A stretch of DNA of 64,000 nt, taken from NCBI RefSeq assembly GCF_000313135.1, contig NW_004457654.1:132210-196209 (forward strand). Reading direction: 5' to 3'. This document shows positions 12,011-23,902 of the stretch, piece after piece. The first letter of the stretch is position 1; every line of letters begins with the position of its first letter. The notes below the pieces were generated by a model. That model ran no database searches, was not told the DNA's origin, and saw only the letters and a list, made by a program, of their open reading frames with translations. This stretch comes from Acanthamoeba castellanii str. Neff. Its lineage: Eukaryota > Discosea > Longamoebia > Acanthamoebidae. Position numbers and translations under genes: made by a program.

Positions 12011-12571
12011 ATGGGCCGACGGAAGGGAAATCGCTCGACGCGGGCCTCTTCATCTACGTTCGCTTCACCTCTCTCATCAACATCACCATGGAGAGGCCGA
12101 GAAGGTCGGAAAGGTCTTCATCGAGGAGGAGCCGGCTGCAGGGGCACGTGGGCAAGTGCTGCCTCGTCTCTCGTCAGCCTGGTGGCCGTAGCCTCCCTCA
12201 TCTTCATCTTCCTCGCCAGCTCTCGCCAATATCAAGCAGCCGCCCCATATGCTCCGCCTAGCCACCACGGTATACCGACCACCCTCGCCGCACGCTTTCC
12301 CGGCCTGCCCACCTGAACTTATGTGTGTCGTGCGTGTCGTGCGTGTCGAATCCAGTGGGTGGAAGGATGCTGCTTGATGACGGGCAGTCGGGCGTGGGGA
12401 GCGATGCGCGGACCTTTTTCAGGTCGCAGCCGCGGGCCAACTACGCCGGCGACGACGTGCCCACCGATTTCTGCGCGTGGGACAGTGCCAAGCGGGAATG
12501 CGACATTGTGAACTACGCCGAGGTGAGGATTCAGCTGCCTTTCTCCCACACAGCACGCAACCAACACAAAG

Positions 12572-12607
<36 letters not shown>

Positions 12608-14767
12608 TGTGCCTCTTTGGCTCACCTCCGGTTGTGTGTGTTGTGTGTGTGTGCGTGCGTGCGGTAATCGACTGTGTTACACAGTCGATTTCGCTGCTGG
12701 CGCTGCCGGCCGCGTGCGTGGGCATCTTCCTCATTATCGCGTTCACGATCGCGTTCATCGTCATCCACACCCTCCGCTGCGCCACCTCCTGTCGGCTCTG
12801 CTGGGCCGAGCGCCGGTGCGAAACCATCGTGCTCAACACCTGCCTGGGCGTATCCTGCTTCTTCATGTTGTGCGTTTCGCCTTCCCACCGCTGCAACTTC
12901 TTCCCTTTCTTCGCTCACCTTCATTCGTTGGTCCCGGGGCAGTTGCCTGATGGTCCTGCCGCTTCTCGGGAACACGTGGTCGCATGAAGGGCTCTTGCTC
13001 TACATGGACAATCAAGTCGCCTTTATGCGCGACATCGCCAAGGTGACCAACGACTCGGCGGTGGTCCTGCAGAGCATCGGCGTCGCGATGGCCGACACGG
13101 CAGAGCAAGTCTCCCGGGCTGCGTCCACGGTCAACGGCTACAAGGTGCGCTGGGCAGTGTTTGAGCCGGCGCACACGTGCGAGTTCAAGGTTCGGGGGTG
13201 ATTCATTAATGTGCGTTGTGTGTGTTTAGAATACCGTCTACGATTACGAAACGGGGACGGTGGTCGCCTTCTATTGCCTCTTTGGCATCCTGGCGAGCTT
13301 TTGCCTCGTCCTTCCCGTGCTCATGCTGTGCAAGATCAACTGCCCCACCTCCGTCCTGTACGTCACACGCACCACACGCACCACACGCACCACACGCACC
13401 ACACGCACCACACGCACGGCACGAACAACTGACCCCCGCGAGTTGGTAATCGATCGACACACAGGGTCTTCTGGGTGGGGATGGTCATGCTGCTGTTGGC
13501 CTACATGGTCATGCTCATTGCCATCTCGGCCGGTGCCGTGGGCGCCGACGTGTGCCAACTCTACGCCGAGACCAAGAACGGCAACGTCGCACCCGCCTTT
13601 GAGAGGCTGCTCGACCGTCTGGGACAGAACTGCACCACCTTCACCGACGCCTACCCCCAGCTTGAAACCGTACGACATACCACACCACAGAGACTGTCTC
13701 AGTTTCTCGTTCCTCGCCACTTGCACGCGTTCACCAAACGTTTCCAGGCCTACAACACCACCCTGGTTGTAACGTGCGTGGATTATTTGGCTTTCTGCTC
13801 GACGTGCAATTGCGCCGGTGCGTGCCGACCGTGCGGCAACGCCAACGACGTTGCCAATCTGACCACCGTCGTACGGCCCACACCCCGCTGGACCCCAGGC
13901 CGGTGGCGCTACTGACCTGTTGTTGTGGTGTCACGACCATGGCATGGCATGGCAGGCGGTCACAGAGACCTACTTCTGCGGCGACGCCCTGTGCCCGACC
14001 GGCACCTGCACTGGGTCGTGTGCTGGCAACGCCACGTGCCAGTGCTTCCGGAATGTCACCTCGATCAAGGAGTGCGGCAGCACTTGCCTCAGTCCCGCCC
14101 TCAGGACCGAAAGTGCTGACCTCAGCACCTGTATGTACACCCCCTGCCCCCCTTTCTTGCTTGCGGCCTGGCTCTCTCATCAGCTCAGGGAGTCACTGTG
14201 TGTGTCGTGTGTCGTGTGTCGTGTGTCGTATGTCGTGTGTGTTGTGTGTGTCGTGTGTGTCGTGTGTGCAGTGATCGAAAACGCGATCCTCTACAACACC
14301 ACCTTGAAAAGAATGACCCCCTACCTGGGGTGCACTCTCTGGACCACCTACTCGCAACGCACTGAAAGCCACCTGTGCAACGGCTTCATGTACGTGGCCC
14401 TCTTCTTCCTCATTCACCTGTCAATGTGTGCTTCTCATTGTGCGCTCCATGGTAACACTCAACAACCATCACTTGTGCAGGGCTGGAATGTTCCTCATCT
14501 GTACGTCCGACGCGAAGTGGTCGAGGAGGTGCTGACTATTGTGTCGGCTGACTGACGGACTCCACTGCGTGTCGTGCAGTCATTGGACTCACTGCGTGGG
14601 GCATCCCGTGGACGGTTATGATGGGCGCGTTGATCCTCATCGGCGACCAGACGCGCATTCGCTTCGACGATGTGCGGGACGTCGAGATGATGGAACGGAA
14701 CGAGAAGAGAATGTCAACCCACGACAGGGCCGCCACGATCAAAGCCAACACCACCTTGGCCTGGTAG
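12011..14767 (+). CDS. Multipass membrane protein with Cys-rich ectodomain (tweety-like topology), function unknown
   Basis: Exons: 12011-12269, 12356-12522, 12685-12869, 12943-13144, 13230-13357, 13465-13669, 13748-13870, 13956-14130, 14272-14389, 14481-14500, 14580-14767; about 589 residues. About six hydrophobic helices are visible: a first near SLVAVASLIFIF, paired helices around exons 3-4 and 5-6, and a last in exons 10-11. Between the fifth and sixth lies a loop with many cysteines and N-x-S/T sites (for example CTGSCAGNATCQC), typical of an ectodomain. The order of helices and loops resembles tweety/prominin-type proteins, but I see no diagnostic motif. One exon is only 20 nt. The N-terminus is the weak point: the ATG at 12011 gives a basic leader, and an upstream exon is possible. 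Confidence 0.6.
12573..12606 (+). repeat. Intronic (TG)n microsatellite
   Basis: About 17 TG units inside an intron of the multipass membrane protein gene, followed by more TG-rich sequence up to the acceptor near 12684. Confidence 0.9.
13364..13417 (+). repeat. Intronic nine-base minisatellite
   Basis: Tandem copies of CACACGCAC (about six, nearly perfect) fill most of an intron of the multipass membrane protein gene. Spacers are absent, so it is a simple tandem repeat. Confidence 0.85.
14199..14269 (+). repeat. Intronic TGTGTCG-type repeat
   Basis: Imperfect tandem units of GTGTCGT and GTGTGT fill the intron ahead of the exon starting at 14272. Confidence 0.75.
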
Positions 14768-14845
14768 TTGTGCTTACGCTGCGTGTAAAAAATATAGTTT
14801 TATTTCATTTCGTTTCTTTTCTTGCTTTTCTTGTGGATTGAGGAG

Positions 14846-15854
14846 ATGGAGCCATCATCGATGCGACATACACTAATTGCGGTGGTGATCGTTCTGGTCA
14901 CGCTGCAACTGTTTGGCTCCTCGGTGGCGGCTCAGCACGGACATCGACACGACATCAAAGGCTACCGCATCGGCCAAAATGTGACCTTCGAGTGCATGGA
15001 GGAGGGGCGCTGGGTGCCTGGCCCGTACGTCTCCCAATCTTCCATCTAATCGCGTAGCTCTAATCGCAAGAGCGTGCACTCTTCCCAGGACGTGTACAGA
15101 GACTGGCGAACCCATGGTGTTCACATATGGCGTGGAGTCGTTCGCATCGTGTGGCTGGCACATCAAAGATGAAAAGATGTACGAGTTCCTTGCATCGCTC
15201 ATTCGCCGCGACATGACCTGGAACTGCCGAGTGCCCATGGTGCCCGACGTGCCCGAGGGGCACGACTGGTACGTGCCCTTCACCATCCCGGTGTGGGGCG
15301 TCGTCGAGAAGGACCACATGCACATCGGTACGCGCCGCCCGCTTCACCTTTCACTAGCATCATCAGCACCATCGATCAACACACATGCGCGCCTCACACG
15401 CGACCGGTCTGCGTCATCAGACAATCACCTCTTCTTCGTCTTCCACGCTGCCGCCGGTCGCATTCTCGGCGCCACCTCCTACCCGGTGAGGAATCGGCTC
15501 CAGTTCGGCAAGCCGGGCTCCATCGTCACCATGCACGGACCCATCAAATGGTAGCCTTCTGCCCCTTCATCTCGCGCACCACCGACGTGCAGCAGCACAA
15601 CGCTAGCATCGCTCTACAAACGTGGACCTGCTCATGGTGATGGTGGTGATGATGATGGCAGGTTCAACGGACACACGTTCCTGCCGTTCTCGTCGGCCTC
15701 GCGACAGGTCAACGTGCCCAGCGATCTCGGGAGCACCGTGTTCGTGGCGGTGTGCTGCGTGCTCACCCTCATGCTCTCAGCCCTCGGTTTCACCTTCCTC
15801 TACAAGTTCTACCTGCGGAAGCGCCTCGTTCAGAAGATGCTCAAGAAGGACTAG
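14846..15854 (+). CDS. Type I single-span membrane protein, unknown family
   Basis: Exons: 14846-15024, 15089-15327, 15421-15550, 15662-15854; 246 residues. Residues 8-29 form a signal peptide (LIAVVIVLVTLQLFGSSVAA), followed by a His-rich stretch and a lumenal domain with several cysteines and one N-x-T site. A single transmembrane helix (VFVAVCCVLTLMLSALGFTF) lies near 205-230. The short cytosolic tail ends KMLKKD, a Lys-rich end that could support ER/Golgi retrieval, although it is not a strict KKxx signal. I do not recognise the family. It follows the multipass membrane gene by 78 bp on the same strand. Confidence 0.75.
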
Positions 15855-15997
15855 AGCAACAACAACTACAACAACAAGAAACCTCTACCACCACAGACCA
15901 CGAAGCACTCAATATGCGACGAGTCTCTTCAAACCGGCAGAAGCGAAGAGAAGAGGAGAAGGGGTGGAGACAGAGAGGAGGCGAGAGAAGGACTCGT

Positions 15998-18900
15998 CTA
16001 GGCGGTCTCTTCCAGAGTGAGCTGGGGTGCGGCCAGGCGCTTCTTACGTTCCTCCTCCTCGGCTCGGTAGATCTCCTGGACCACCTGGTAGTTGGACGGG
16101 AAGTACGTCCGCATCACACTGACAGAGACGAGACAACGAAGTCAGCCAACATCGCGCACGGGCGGGGGGGAGGGGGTGGCGTACAAGTCCCACACGATGT
16201 CGGGCAGGAGGCATACGAGGCAGAGGATGGGCATAACAAACCAGAACGTGGGCACCGAGAAGAGGTTGAATATCACCCAGAACATGTCTGGACCACGACA
16301 CGCGGAGCACAGCGTCAGTACGTCGAGCTGCTTCTCGAGCCGGTCGAAATCTTCTAAAAAGCTGTTCGTGTGTGTGCTGGCTAGTACCGGGAGCGAGGTA
16401 GAGAGCCACTTTGGAACAGTAGATGGAGGCGACGACAAACCATGAGATTATGCTGGACCACATCACGACGTGGTGGATCTTGGTCCACATGCTGCATATG
16501 GTGAAGTGATAGGAGAGTCAGCCTTTGGGCGATGAAAGAAGGACTTAAGAGAGAGAGAGAGAGAGAGAGGGAGGCGCAATGACGTGCCTGGATGCGAGGG
16601 CTAGTCGCAGGTTGGCCACCAGTACGGTGCCGGTGTAGATGACCGTGTTGACGTCCCACAAGCCGAGCACCAGGCCATACACTGATGCCGCGTTGAACAC
16701 CGCTATGCTGATGGTCGTGATGAGGAACGATGACAGCACCTGCAACGAGCGAGTCGCATGAAACAGTTCAGCATTGTGTTGTGTGCGTGTGTGAGTGTGT
16801 GTGTCCCTTGGTCGTAGAGGGAAGGAGGTGGCGTACGGCCATGAACATCCATCGCATGAAGATACCAGTGTGAAGGGATATGTTCAGCTGACCATCACTA
16901 CAGAACAAAACGAGGGGTATATCATGAGGCGAGTGCACCACCATCATTGTATGGGCTGCGGAGGGTTAACGCACCGGTACAGTCGAGGGTAGCGGTCGAG
17001 CGCCTTGATGGGTACGTCCATGTCCATCACGGCGCACACGACCACCGGCAAGCACGTGAATATGAGATTGAAACCGATGCCCAGGTAGCTGTCCCACACA
17101 GTCTGTGCACATACGTTGGCGCAAGGTTGAGAGAGTAGAAGTGTGAGTCACGGATTACGAAACATCATCATCGTCATCGTGGGTCATCATCCTCAAGAAC
17201 GATAGAGTACCTGGCCCGAGAAGCCGGTGAAGAAGGACCACCAGAAGTTGATGAGGGCGATGAGCATGTTTTTGTAGAAAAAGTAGAGCACGAGGAGTGC
17301 CATCCGCTTGTACGAGTAGCGGCCGTGGACGAACAGGAGCCGCTTGAGGAATCGGAACTGCATGACCCGGCATCATCATCATCATCATCACGCGAATACA
17401 GCAAACCGAAGCGAAGCGAAACTGGTGAGCGAGTGGGCCGAGCCCATCCATCATGATAGGGCCGGAGAGTACCTGAGCAATGGCGTAGTCGGAGGCGAGG
17501 ACGGCCTGCATGCCCTCACGGCCCGAGATGCCGATACCGACATGGGCCGCCTGGATCATGGGCACGTCGTTGGCGCCGTCGCCGACGGCCAGCGTGGTCA
17601 CCTTCTTCCGGTTGGTCAGGTAGCCGGCCGTCTTGCGGAGCTCGAGCTGGATCTTCTCCTTGGGGGTGAGGGTCTCGGGCGTCTCGCTGTCCTTCACCAG
17701 CTTCACCATGAGCGTCTTCTGCATCGGCGTCGTTCGGCAGCACACCACCGTGTGGCACTGCTGGGCCAGCGACAGAAGCTTCACATTACAGGAGAGGAAG
17801 AGTTAGCGCCTCGATGAAGATTGCGTGTGCGGTGGTGTGTGTGTGTGCGTGTGCGGTGGTGCGTGTGCATGACTAAAATACCGCAAACTTGAGATCGTAT
17901 TCGAGGGCGTAGACGAGGGTGCGGCCTTCGATGACGAGCGCGATGCTGGGCTTGGGCTGCCCCTTGGTCCAGACTGCGGCGGCGTCCTTGGAAGTGGCGC
18001 CCTCGTCGGTGGAGGGGACCATCTGGTCGTCTCGCTCGTGCTCCTTGGCCAGCTGCGTCCACCGGTTGGCCGCGATGAGGCCCAGAAGGTACTCGAGCCT
18101 CTGCTTGGTGGCGATCTTCGTGTCCGACGATATGACGAGCGTGATCATGTTGCTCTTGAGCAGGTTGCACGCCTTGCCCACGTTGATCGCAGTCTCGCGC
18201 TTGTCGCCGGTCAGCACCCACACCTTGATGCCCGCTTCGAGCAGCGACTCGATGGTGTCGGGGACCCCATCCTGCAGCTTGTCTTCGATGCCGGTCGCGC
18301 CCAGCAGCTCCAGGTCGACCTCGATCTCCTCGGCGAGGAGGTCGAGCTTGGTCTTGCGGCCGTTGAAGGACAGCGAGGCCTTCTGGAAGCGCGCGTTCCA
18401 TGCTCGGTACTGCACCGGGTCCAGCACACGCTCGGCTATACAGAGCGTGCGTAGGCCCGCACAAGCGAATCTGTTGTTGCCCACACACGAGAGCACGACC
18501 AGCAGGGTGGTGAGACAAAGACGTCCATTTGAGGGGAGGAGGGGGGGGGGTGAGGTGTCACACGTACTGGTGCAGATGCTTTTCCGTGACTTGAGCCGAC
18601 GGGTCACCCTTCCGCAGTCGTTCGTAGACGACGTTATCGGCTCCCTTCGTAAATAGCTTGAATTGCCCGTCCGGCGTCCTATTACCGAACAGCCGCACAC
18701 GTGCAGGTGTGAGGAACACACACACACACACGGCGGAGACTGGTCACTAGGGGGGGGGCGTATATATCGTACCGGACTACCACGGACATGCGCTTCCGAT
18801 TGGAGGTGAACTCCATGACGTTCAGTACCTCGAAGTCAAGGTCCTGGCCCATGACATTTACTGTGACTGTGTTGTGGGCGCGCGTGTGGAAGTAGAAGCC

Positions 18901-20198
18901 GAAATACTTGGCTGCCGCCACCAGCGCATTCTCGTCGGGTGACGCAGCCTGGTACCGCACTTCCTTTGGCCCTGCAGCACGCGCCACACGAAGAACCAAC
19001 GCATGAACGATCAGCGCTTCACTTTCACATGCACCCGAGGAGGGAGCTGCGTAGATACCTTGTGCGGCACCCTCGGCGGCCGAGGCCTCCTCGGCTGCTT
19101 CCTCTTCGCTGTTCTTCTCGCCCTCGGTGTCCGATTCGGTGCCGCTGCTCTCCGATTCGACGAGCTTGTTGTAGTTCTTCGGCCGCAGGTACAGGCCCTT
19201 CTTTTGTTTCCTGGCCTTTTGTCGCAGCTTCTTGAGCCGGGCCTGCTCCTCCGCCGGGTTGGTCTTGGTGATCAGCTCGGGCATCACCGAGTGGCACACG
19301 GCCAGCACCGTGAAGAACTCGCGAGTCATATGGCTGTTCGGGTGGGCTTCTGCTCAGCAGCCAATACACGCCAGCAGATTAATTGTTTGCTCAGAACAAG
19401 TGTGTTGCGTTGCGGCGTGTTGCGGCGTGTTGCGTGTCGTGTCATACGTACCATCGTCTATGTGTTCGAAGATGGTGGGATCGTCGAATTCGATGTCAGG
19501 CGTCTTCACGGGAGCCACGCGCGAGCCAGGTACCGAGGCGCTGCCCCCCGCGGCTTCGACGCTGCCGGTGCCGTTCGTAAGCGCGCCCCCGCCCGCCCCT
19601 AGGCCACCTTCCCTGTGGCTGAGATCGTCGAGCTCCAACTCCTCCTCGCCGTCCGAGTGCACGGCGGCGTCGTGTGACACCACCAGCTCGGCGCGCGACT
19701 TCTTTGGCGCCAAGGCCTTGACGCCTGACGAAGACGAAGACAGCGACGAAGACGAAGACGGCGAAGGTGCGGACAAGTCCGGGATCTCTCCGTAGATCGT
19801 CCCGCCGATGGAGCACACGCGGAACACCATCTGGTTGCACGTGAGGGTGCCCGTCTTGTCGGAGAACACGTAGTCGATCTGACCCAGCTCTTCGTTGAGG
19901 TTGCTCGTCCTGCACATGGGCAGAGCAATGGTGAGATTCAATCAGACACTAACGAGGCGCATGGACGCAAGGCACACCTGGCCAAGGCGGGCGTGTTGGT
20001 CTCCTCGTGGTACATGGCGATATCGGATTCGATGAAGCCGGCCTGGAACACGCGTACAAATTCGAGGGTAACGTAGAGCGAGATCGGCACCATGGGCGAG
20101 TAGAGCACCAGGAAGGTGAACATGTTTTCGAAGATCTGCACGAAGAGGTTCCGCTTCAACTCCAGGAACCACATGTCTTTTCCGTTCGCTTGCTGTGA

Positions 20199-20249
<51 letters not shown>

Positions 20250-22053
20250 AAAGTGATCAGTTCACGGTCTAGGGCTCACGCAACACTGCAAGGAGTTTGG
20301 ATGCACCTCCCAGATCGCGCCGAGGATGGCGCTGGCGACGACGATACCAAGCTCCGCAAGCAACACAATGATAATCAAGCGGTTCATCAGCTTCTCCAGC
20401 CGGCTCTGCTTCGAGGGAGGATCACTGATGCAGCCTCCAGCGCGTTAGCATTGAGCACTAATCCCCCACCACGCCGCTCGGGTTGTGCGTACGTGGTGGA
20501 GAGCATGTATTTGGTCTGGTGGCCCGTGTATAGAACCACGCCGATGATCCACTCGGTGTTTCGCAAGACCGAACCCTAAAGGTTGGGGTTTTGAACCGAC
20601 GTGAGAACGCTGATGAGGAATGTAGCACATAGGCTCCCCCGTGCTGGCATCGCGTGTGGAGAATGTATTGTACCCTGAGAAGCACTTGGTTGGTGTCGAG
20701 GGCCACCTGCAGTGCGTGAGACTCCTGTAGCTCCAGCGTAAGAGAGCCGTCGAACTTGTACAGGTCTTCGTTAGGCGCGTCACACTCCACGTAGCCTGCA
20801 AGAAATTGAGAGAAAGAGCAAATGTATGTGTTAACACGTTATCATGTATACACATCAATTTGGTGGGGAGTGCCTTTGAGCACGGCCAGATCTTTCATCA
20901 AGGTAAGGCCAGTAGTCTCCTTGACGGCCTGCCTCACCTTCAAGTTTGTTTCACTGACGATTGAAAGTTGAAGCGAGTCAAAAACGGGATCTGATTTTAA
21001 CCATAATAACAATAATGATGGGAAAAGAGGTGTACCCGTCCAGGTTCGATGTCTCAATGTAACACTGGCCGTCAGCGCTGCTGCTCGAGATGAGGAGCAG
21101 GTCAGACGGGAACGGCTGCCAGTTCTTCACGCGCACCAAATCGCCGACGACCACGTCCGCCCACTCGACCTGGGTGTTGCCGAGGCCCAAGTGTAAGTAG
21201 CTTCAACAACTCTGCGCGAGGAGTAGTAGTGGCAAGGAATGTCTGTCGTACGTATTCCCACTTGTCTGTCCCACCATCTTCCTTCCTGCGCAGCACTTCG
21301 CACAGGCGCGAGTTGACGCGTCGATCCGACTGGTATCGTTTCTAGAGGCGACACGGGGACATATCACGATGGGTGGTGATGAGCTCGGACCATACGCCGC
21401 GTGAGTACGCTGTGGTAAGAAGCCGGCCGGCTTGCAACTTACCCAATCTTCCACGGCCTCCTTGATGGCGGTGGCGCCCAGGACGATCACTAGAGCGAGA
21501 AGGAAAGCACCAGGCTTGACGGGCGAAGTGGGAGTGAGCGTGACGATGGCGATGATCAGGAAGTACACGTTGGCCACCCTACGAAACTGCTCGAACAGGT
21601 TCTTGGGGATGAAGTTCCAGAACTGCGCGAGGCAAGCCCATTTGAGTGAGCACAACTCAACTTGCGCGCACACACGCAGTGTGGCGAAGAGCAAGCAAAA
21701 GGGGAAGGGAGCGTCTACGTTGTACTTGGTGGTGCTGACGTAGTTGTTCTTGAACTTGTAGTGCATGTTCAGATCTGGTCGGTTTATGGCCACCACTCGC
21801 GGTTCTTGATAGCCTACGTGATCTTCTGGGAAGAGCTCCTCCTCCACAGTCTCCTTCTCCTCTACTTCCTCATCTTCATCTTCCAAGGTGGTGGCCTCAT
21901 CGACCACCTTCTCCTTCTCCTTCCCCTGCGCACAAGACAACCACCCCACATTAATTCTCCACTAAATCGGGAGTTCGGGGGGGGGGTTCGCACAGGGGTG
22001 ATTCGGTCGGATGCTCCGCCAAGGCCTTTTGATGAGGCAAAGGAGGAATCCAT
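15998..22053 (-). CDS. P4-type ATPase, phospholipid flippase
   Basis: Exons (minus): 21994-22053, 21719-21925, 21443-21622, 21252-21341, 21036-21169, 20874-20953, 20674-20795, 20493-20575, 20307-20424, 19978-20192, 19452-19909, 19059-19349, 18773-18971, 18568-18678, 17882-18470, 17473-17778, 17211-17357, 16975-17102, 16837-16897, 16588-16739, 16388-16491, 16185-16287, 15998-16118; 4,059 nt, 1,352 residues. P4 hallmarks: NVYFLIIA in TM1-2, VVGDLV, NLDGETNLK, the TM4 PISL motif, DKTGTLT (Asp447), ASPDENALV and KGADNV in the nucleotide domain, [14 protein letters not shown] (1045-1050), ten helices and an LPD motif near the end. It should flip aminophospholipids to the cytosolic leaflet, usually with a CDC50 subunit, which is not in this window. 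A Ser/acidic insert of roughly 130 residues follows the phosphorylation site. Two introns are GC-AG. Confidence 0.92.
20203..20243 (-). repeat. Intronic (GT)n/(CA)n microsatellite
   Basis: About 20 GT units on the plus strand, just upstream of the splice acceptor at 20193 in the P4-ATPase gene, so the transcript reads (CA)n. Confidence 0.9.
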
Positions 22054-22194
22054 CCTTTGCCGCACGAAGCGATTTCTCTCCTCGCAGGCTCTGAATCACT
22101 TGCTGGCCCACGTTGTGTGGCAACGCTCACAAGAAAGAAGGAAAAAACGAAGAAAACATGAACATTTCTTTCTCAACAGACCCGAGCTGTCCGC

Positions 22195-23820
22195 TCAGTG
22201 TTTCGGCACAATCTCGTACAGGGTGAGCACTTCCCCTTTCTTGAGTTGATAGAACGGATCTTGCGGGTGAAGGCGCACTCGTGCCGGCATGCTGGTCTGA
22301 GCGCGCACCAGGAGCCCATTGGCCTCGCAGAGATGCTTGAGCCACGACTGCAACAATACGAGCAAGTAAGCAAGTTGAAAAACTCGGCGTTGTGATTTAA
22401 AGAGGGTCGGTTTACCTCGTCTTGCAGGCCTAGCTTGATGCTGAGATCTGAGTAGATGAGCCAGAGCCTACCCCGCGATGACAGCCGGTCCGTGAGGCCC
22501 CGGAAGAGCGCAGGAAGCAGGTCTCCTCTTCGGTCGAGCACGCCACCCATGAGGCCGTCCGTGCCAGGGTTGTGCGGACAAGCCTCGGCAGTCTCCACTG
22601 GCATGGGTAGCCATGGCGGATTGCACACCAGGAGATCGTACTTGGCATCACTGTCGGTCGCAGCGGGGAAGAGGTCGGCGCGCACAAACGCAAGCTCGCT
22701 CTCGTTCTTTCCGAGAAGTGCTCGGTTCTCCTGCGCGTTAAGAACCGCATCTTCGTTGATGTCCACCCCCGTCACTCTCTTCGCCCCGTGCGCGTCTGGA
22801 TCAACGATAAAGTTAGACGAAATACGAATGCCGCACACAAAAAGAGAGGGGGGGCGCACTCAGGATGAAGCTGAGTACTCCTGTTCCCGTGCCGACCTCG
22901 AGGCAATGCCGCATTTCACCAGGCGCAAGGTAGTGGGGGCTGCCCTTCTGCAGTGCATTGGCAAACAAGGACAAGTAGTCTTTCCTGTGGGGACATGATG
23001 AGCAGGGTGAGACATGAACGAATGTAGCCTTTGAAGATAAACGTACCTCGTGGGCGGGAACACATTGTATCTGACCTTGAGCGGCTGATTGTTAAGTTGC
23101 GCGATGGGGACGCCTTTGATCTCATACTGCGCCGCACTCTTCAGCGTCATGTACGTGTGTGACCCTAACAACACTCCATCGAAGGTTTCATCGGGCCTGT
23201 CTTTGCGGAAGTAGTGTAAGCCACTCGCTCTACAGCCTGGAATAGAGAGTGGGGCCAGCTGCCTGGGCGTACCAACACTTGCTCGCCGAAGGGCGTCCTT
23301 TACAACTCGAGCCATCGGAGAACCCTCGGCCTGATCAGGACTCCGGGCCACGTCCAGCGCACGTCTCCCGTCAGCGTCGATGGCCAGCATCAGCCGGTCC
23401 AGCTGCCATGCACGGTCTTGAAGCAGCCGCTTGTGTTCAATGTACAGCTCACGCCACCCCTGGCATACCATGGCCGATTGGAAGGGAACGAAGAAAGTAG
23501 AACGGAGGGAAGAAGGGTACCGGTTGTGAACGGCGATTTCTGAGATTGTCAATATGGGCAGCAGCTCGGCGTTCGAGGTGCCGCGATGAGGAGGAGTAGA
23601 TGGCGAGGAAGTTGTGGTAGGTGCCCGCAAACCAGGCAAAGGCCTGCGCATCGAATGCCTTACGCAGCTGCTTCGCCGTAGTGTTGTCGCCCACGCCATA
23701 CAAAGCGTCACGGACAAACACTCCCTGCATGCTTTCCGCTTGTTGAAAAACGCGTGGTACGCTTCCGCCCCCGTAAATCGGCAGTAATCTATCCATCGCC
23801 TTCTTGCTCCCCATCTTCAT
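22195..23820 (-). CDS. Class I SAM-dependent methyltransferase, NPPW type (HemK/PrmC-like)
   Basis: Exons (minus): 23521-23820, 23047-23459, 22860-22984, 22416-22795, 22195-22347; 456 residues. The Rossmann methyltransferase core is clear: CLEVGTGTGVLSF (motif I), TGVDINEDAV (motif II), then VCNPPWLP (motif IV). The NPPW tetrad is typical of N-methyltransferases acting on glutamine or adenine, such as PrmC/HemK and METTL5 relatives. The first 240 residues, before the core, are an extension I do not recognise. The ATG used is the first of two close together (23820, with another two codons on). Substrate cannot be set from sequence. The gene is divergent from the M1AP-like gene by 82 bp. Confidence 0.75.
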
Positions 23821-23902
23821 CAATCCTCTTATGTCGACACCATTTCCGACAAGAAATATTTCTTTTTATTCGGTTTTCTCTTGTGTCGCGTGTAGGAGCA
23901 AC
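23821..23902. promoter_or_regulatory. Compact divergent promoter (82 bp)
   Basis: The only sequence between the start codons of the methyltransferase (minus) and the M1AP-like gene (plus). It is T-rich with AAATATTTC in the middle. Co-expression is plausible but unproven. Confidence 0.5.

Noticed and set aside
11742..12261. Alternative start of the multipass protein with a hydrophobic leader (MTFFFVLLLRSS)
   Set aside because: It could not be joined in frame to the first transmembrane exon with a plausible intron, so it is recorded only as a possible 5' exon.
13364..13417. CRISPR-like array
   Set aside because: The nine-base units are adjacent with no spacers, in a eukaryotic intron.
16316..16352. 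Extra P4-ATPase exon encoding an [11 protein letters not shown] stretch
   Set aside because: It fits the phase of the preceding exon, but skipping it joins LAP to [10 protein letters not shown], which matches the P4-ATPase last helices; the 97-nt intron that results is normal.
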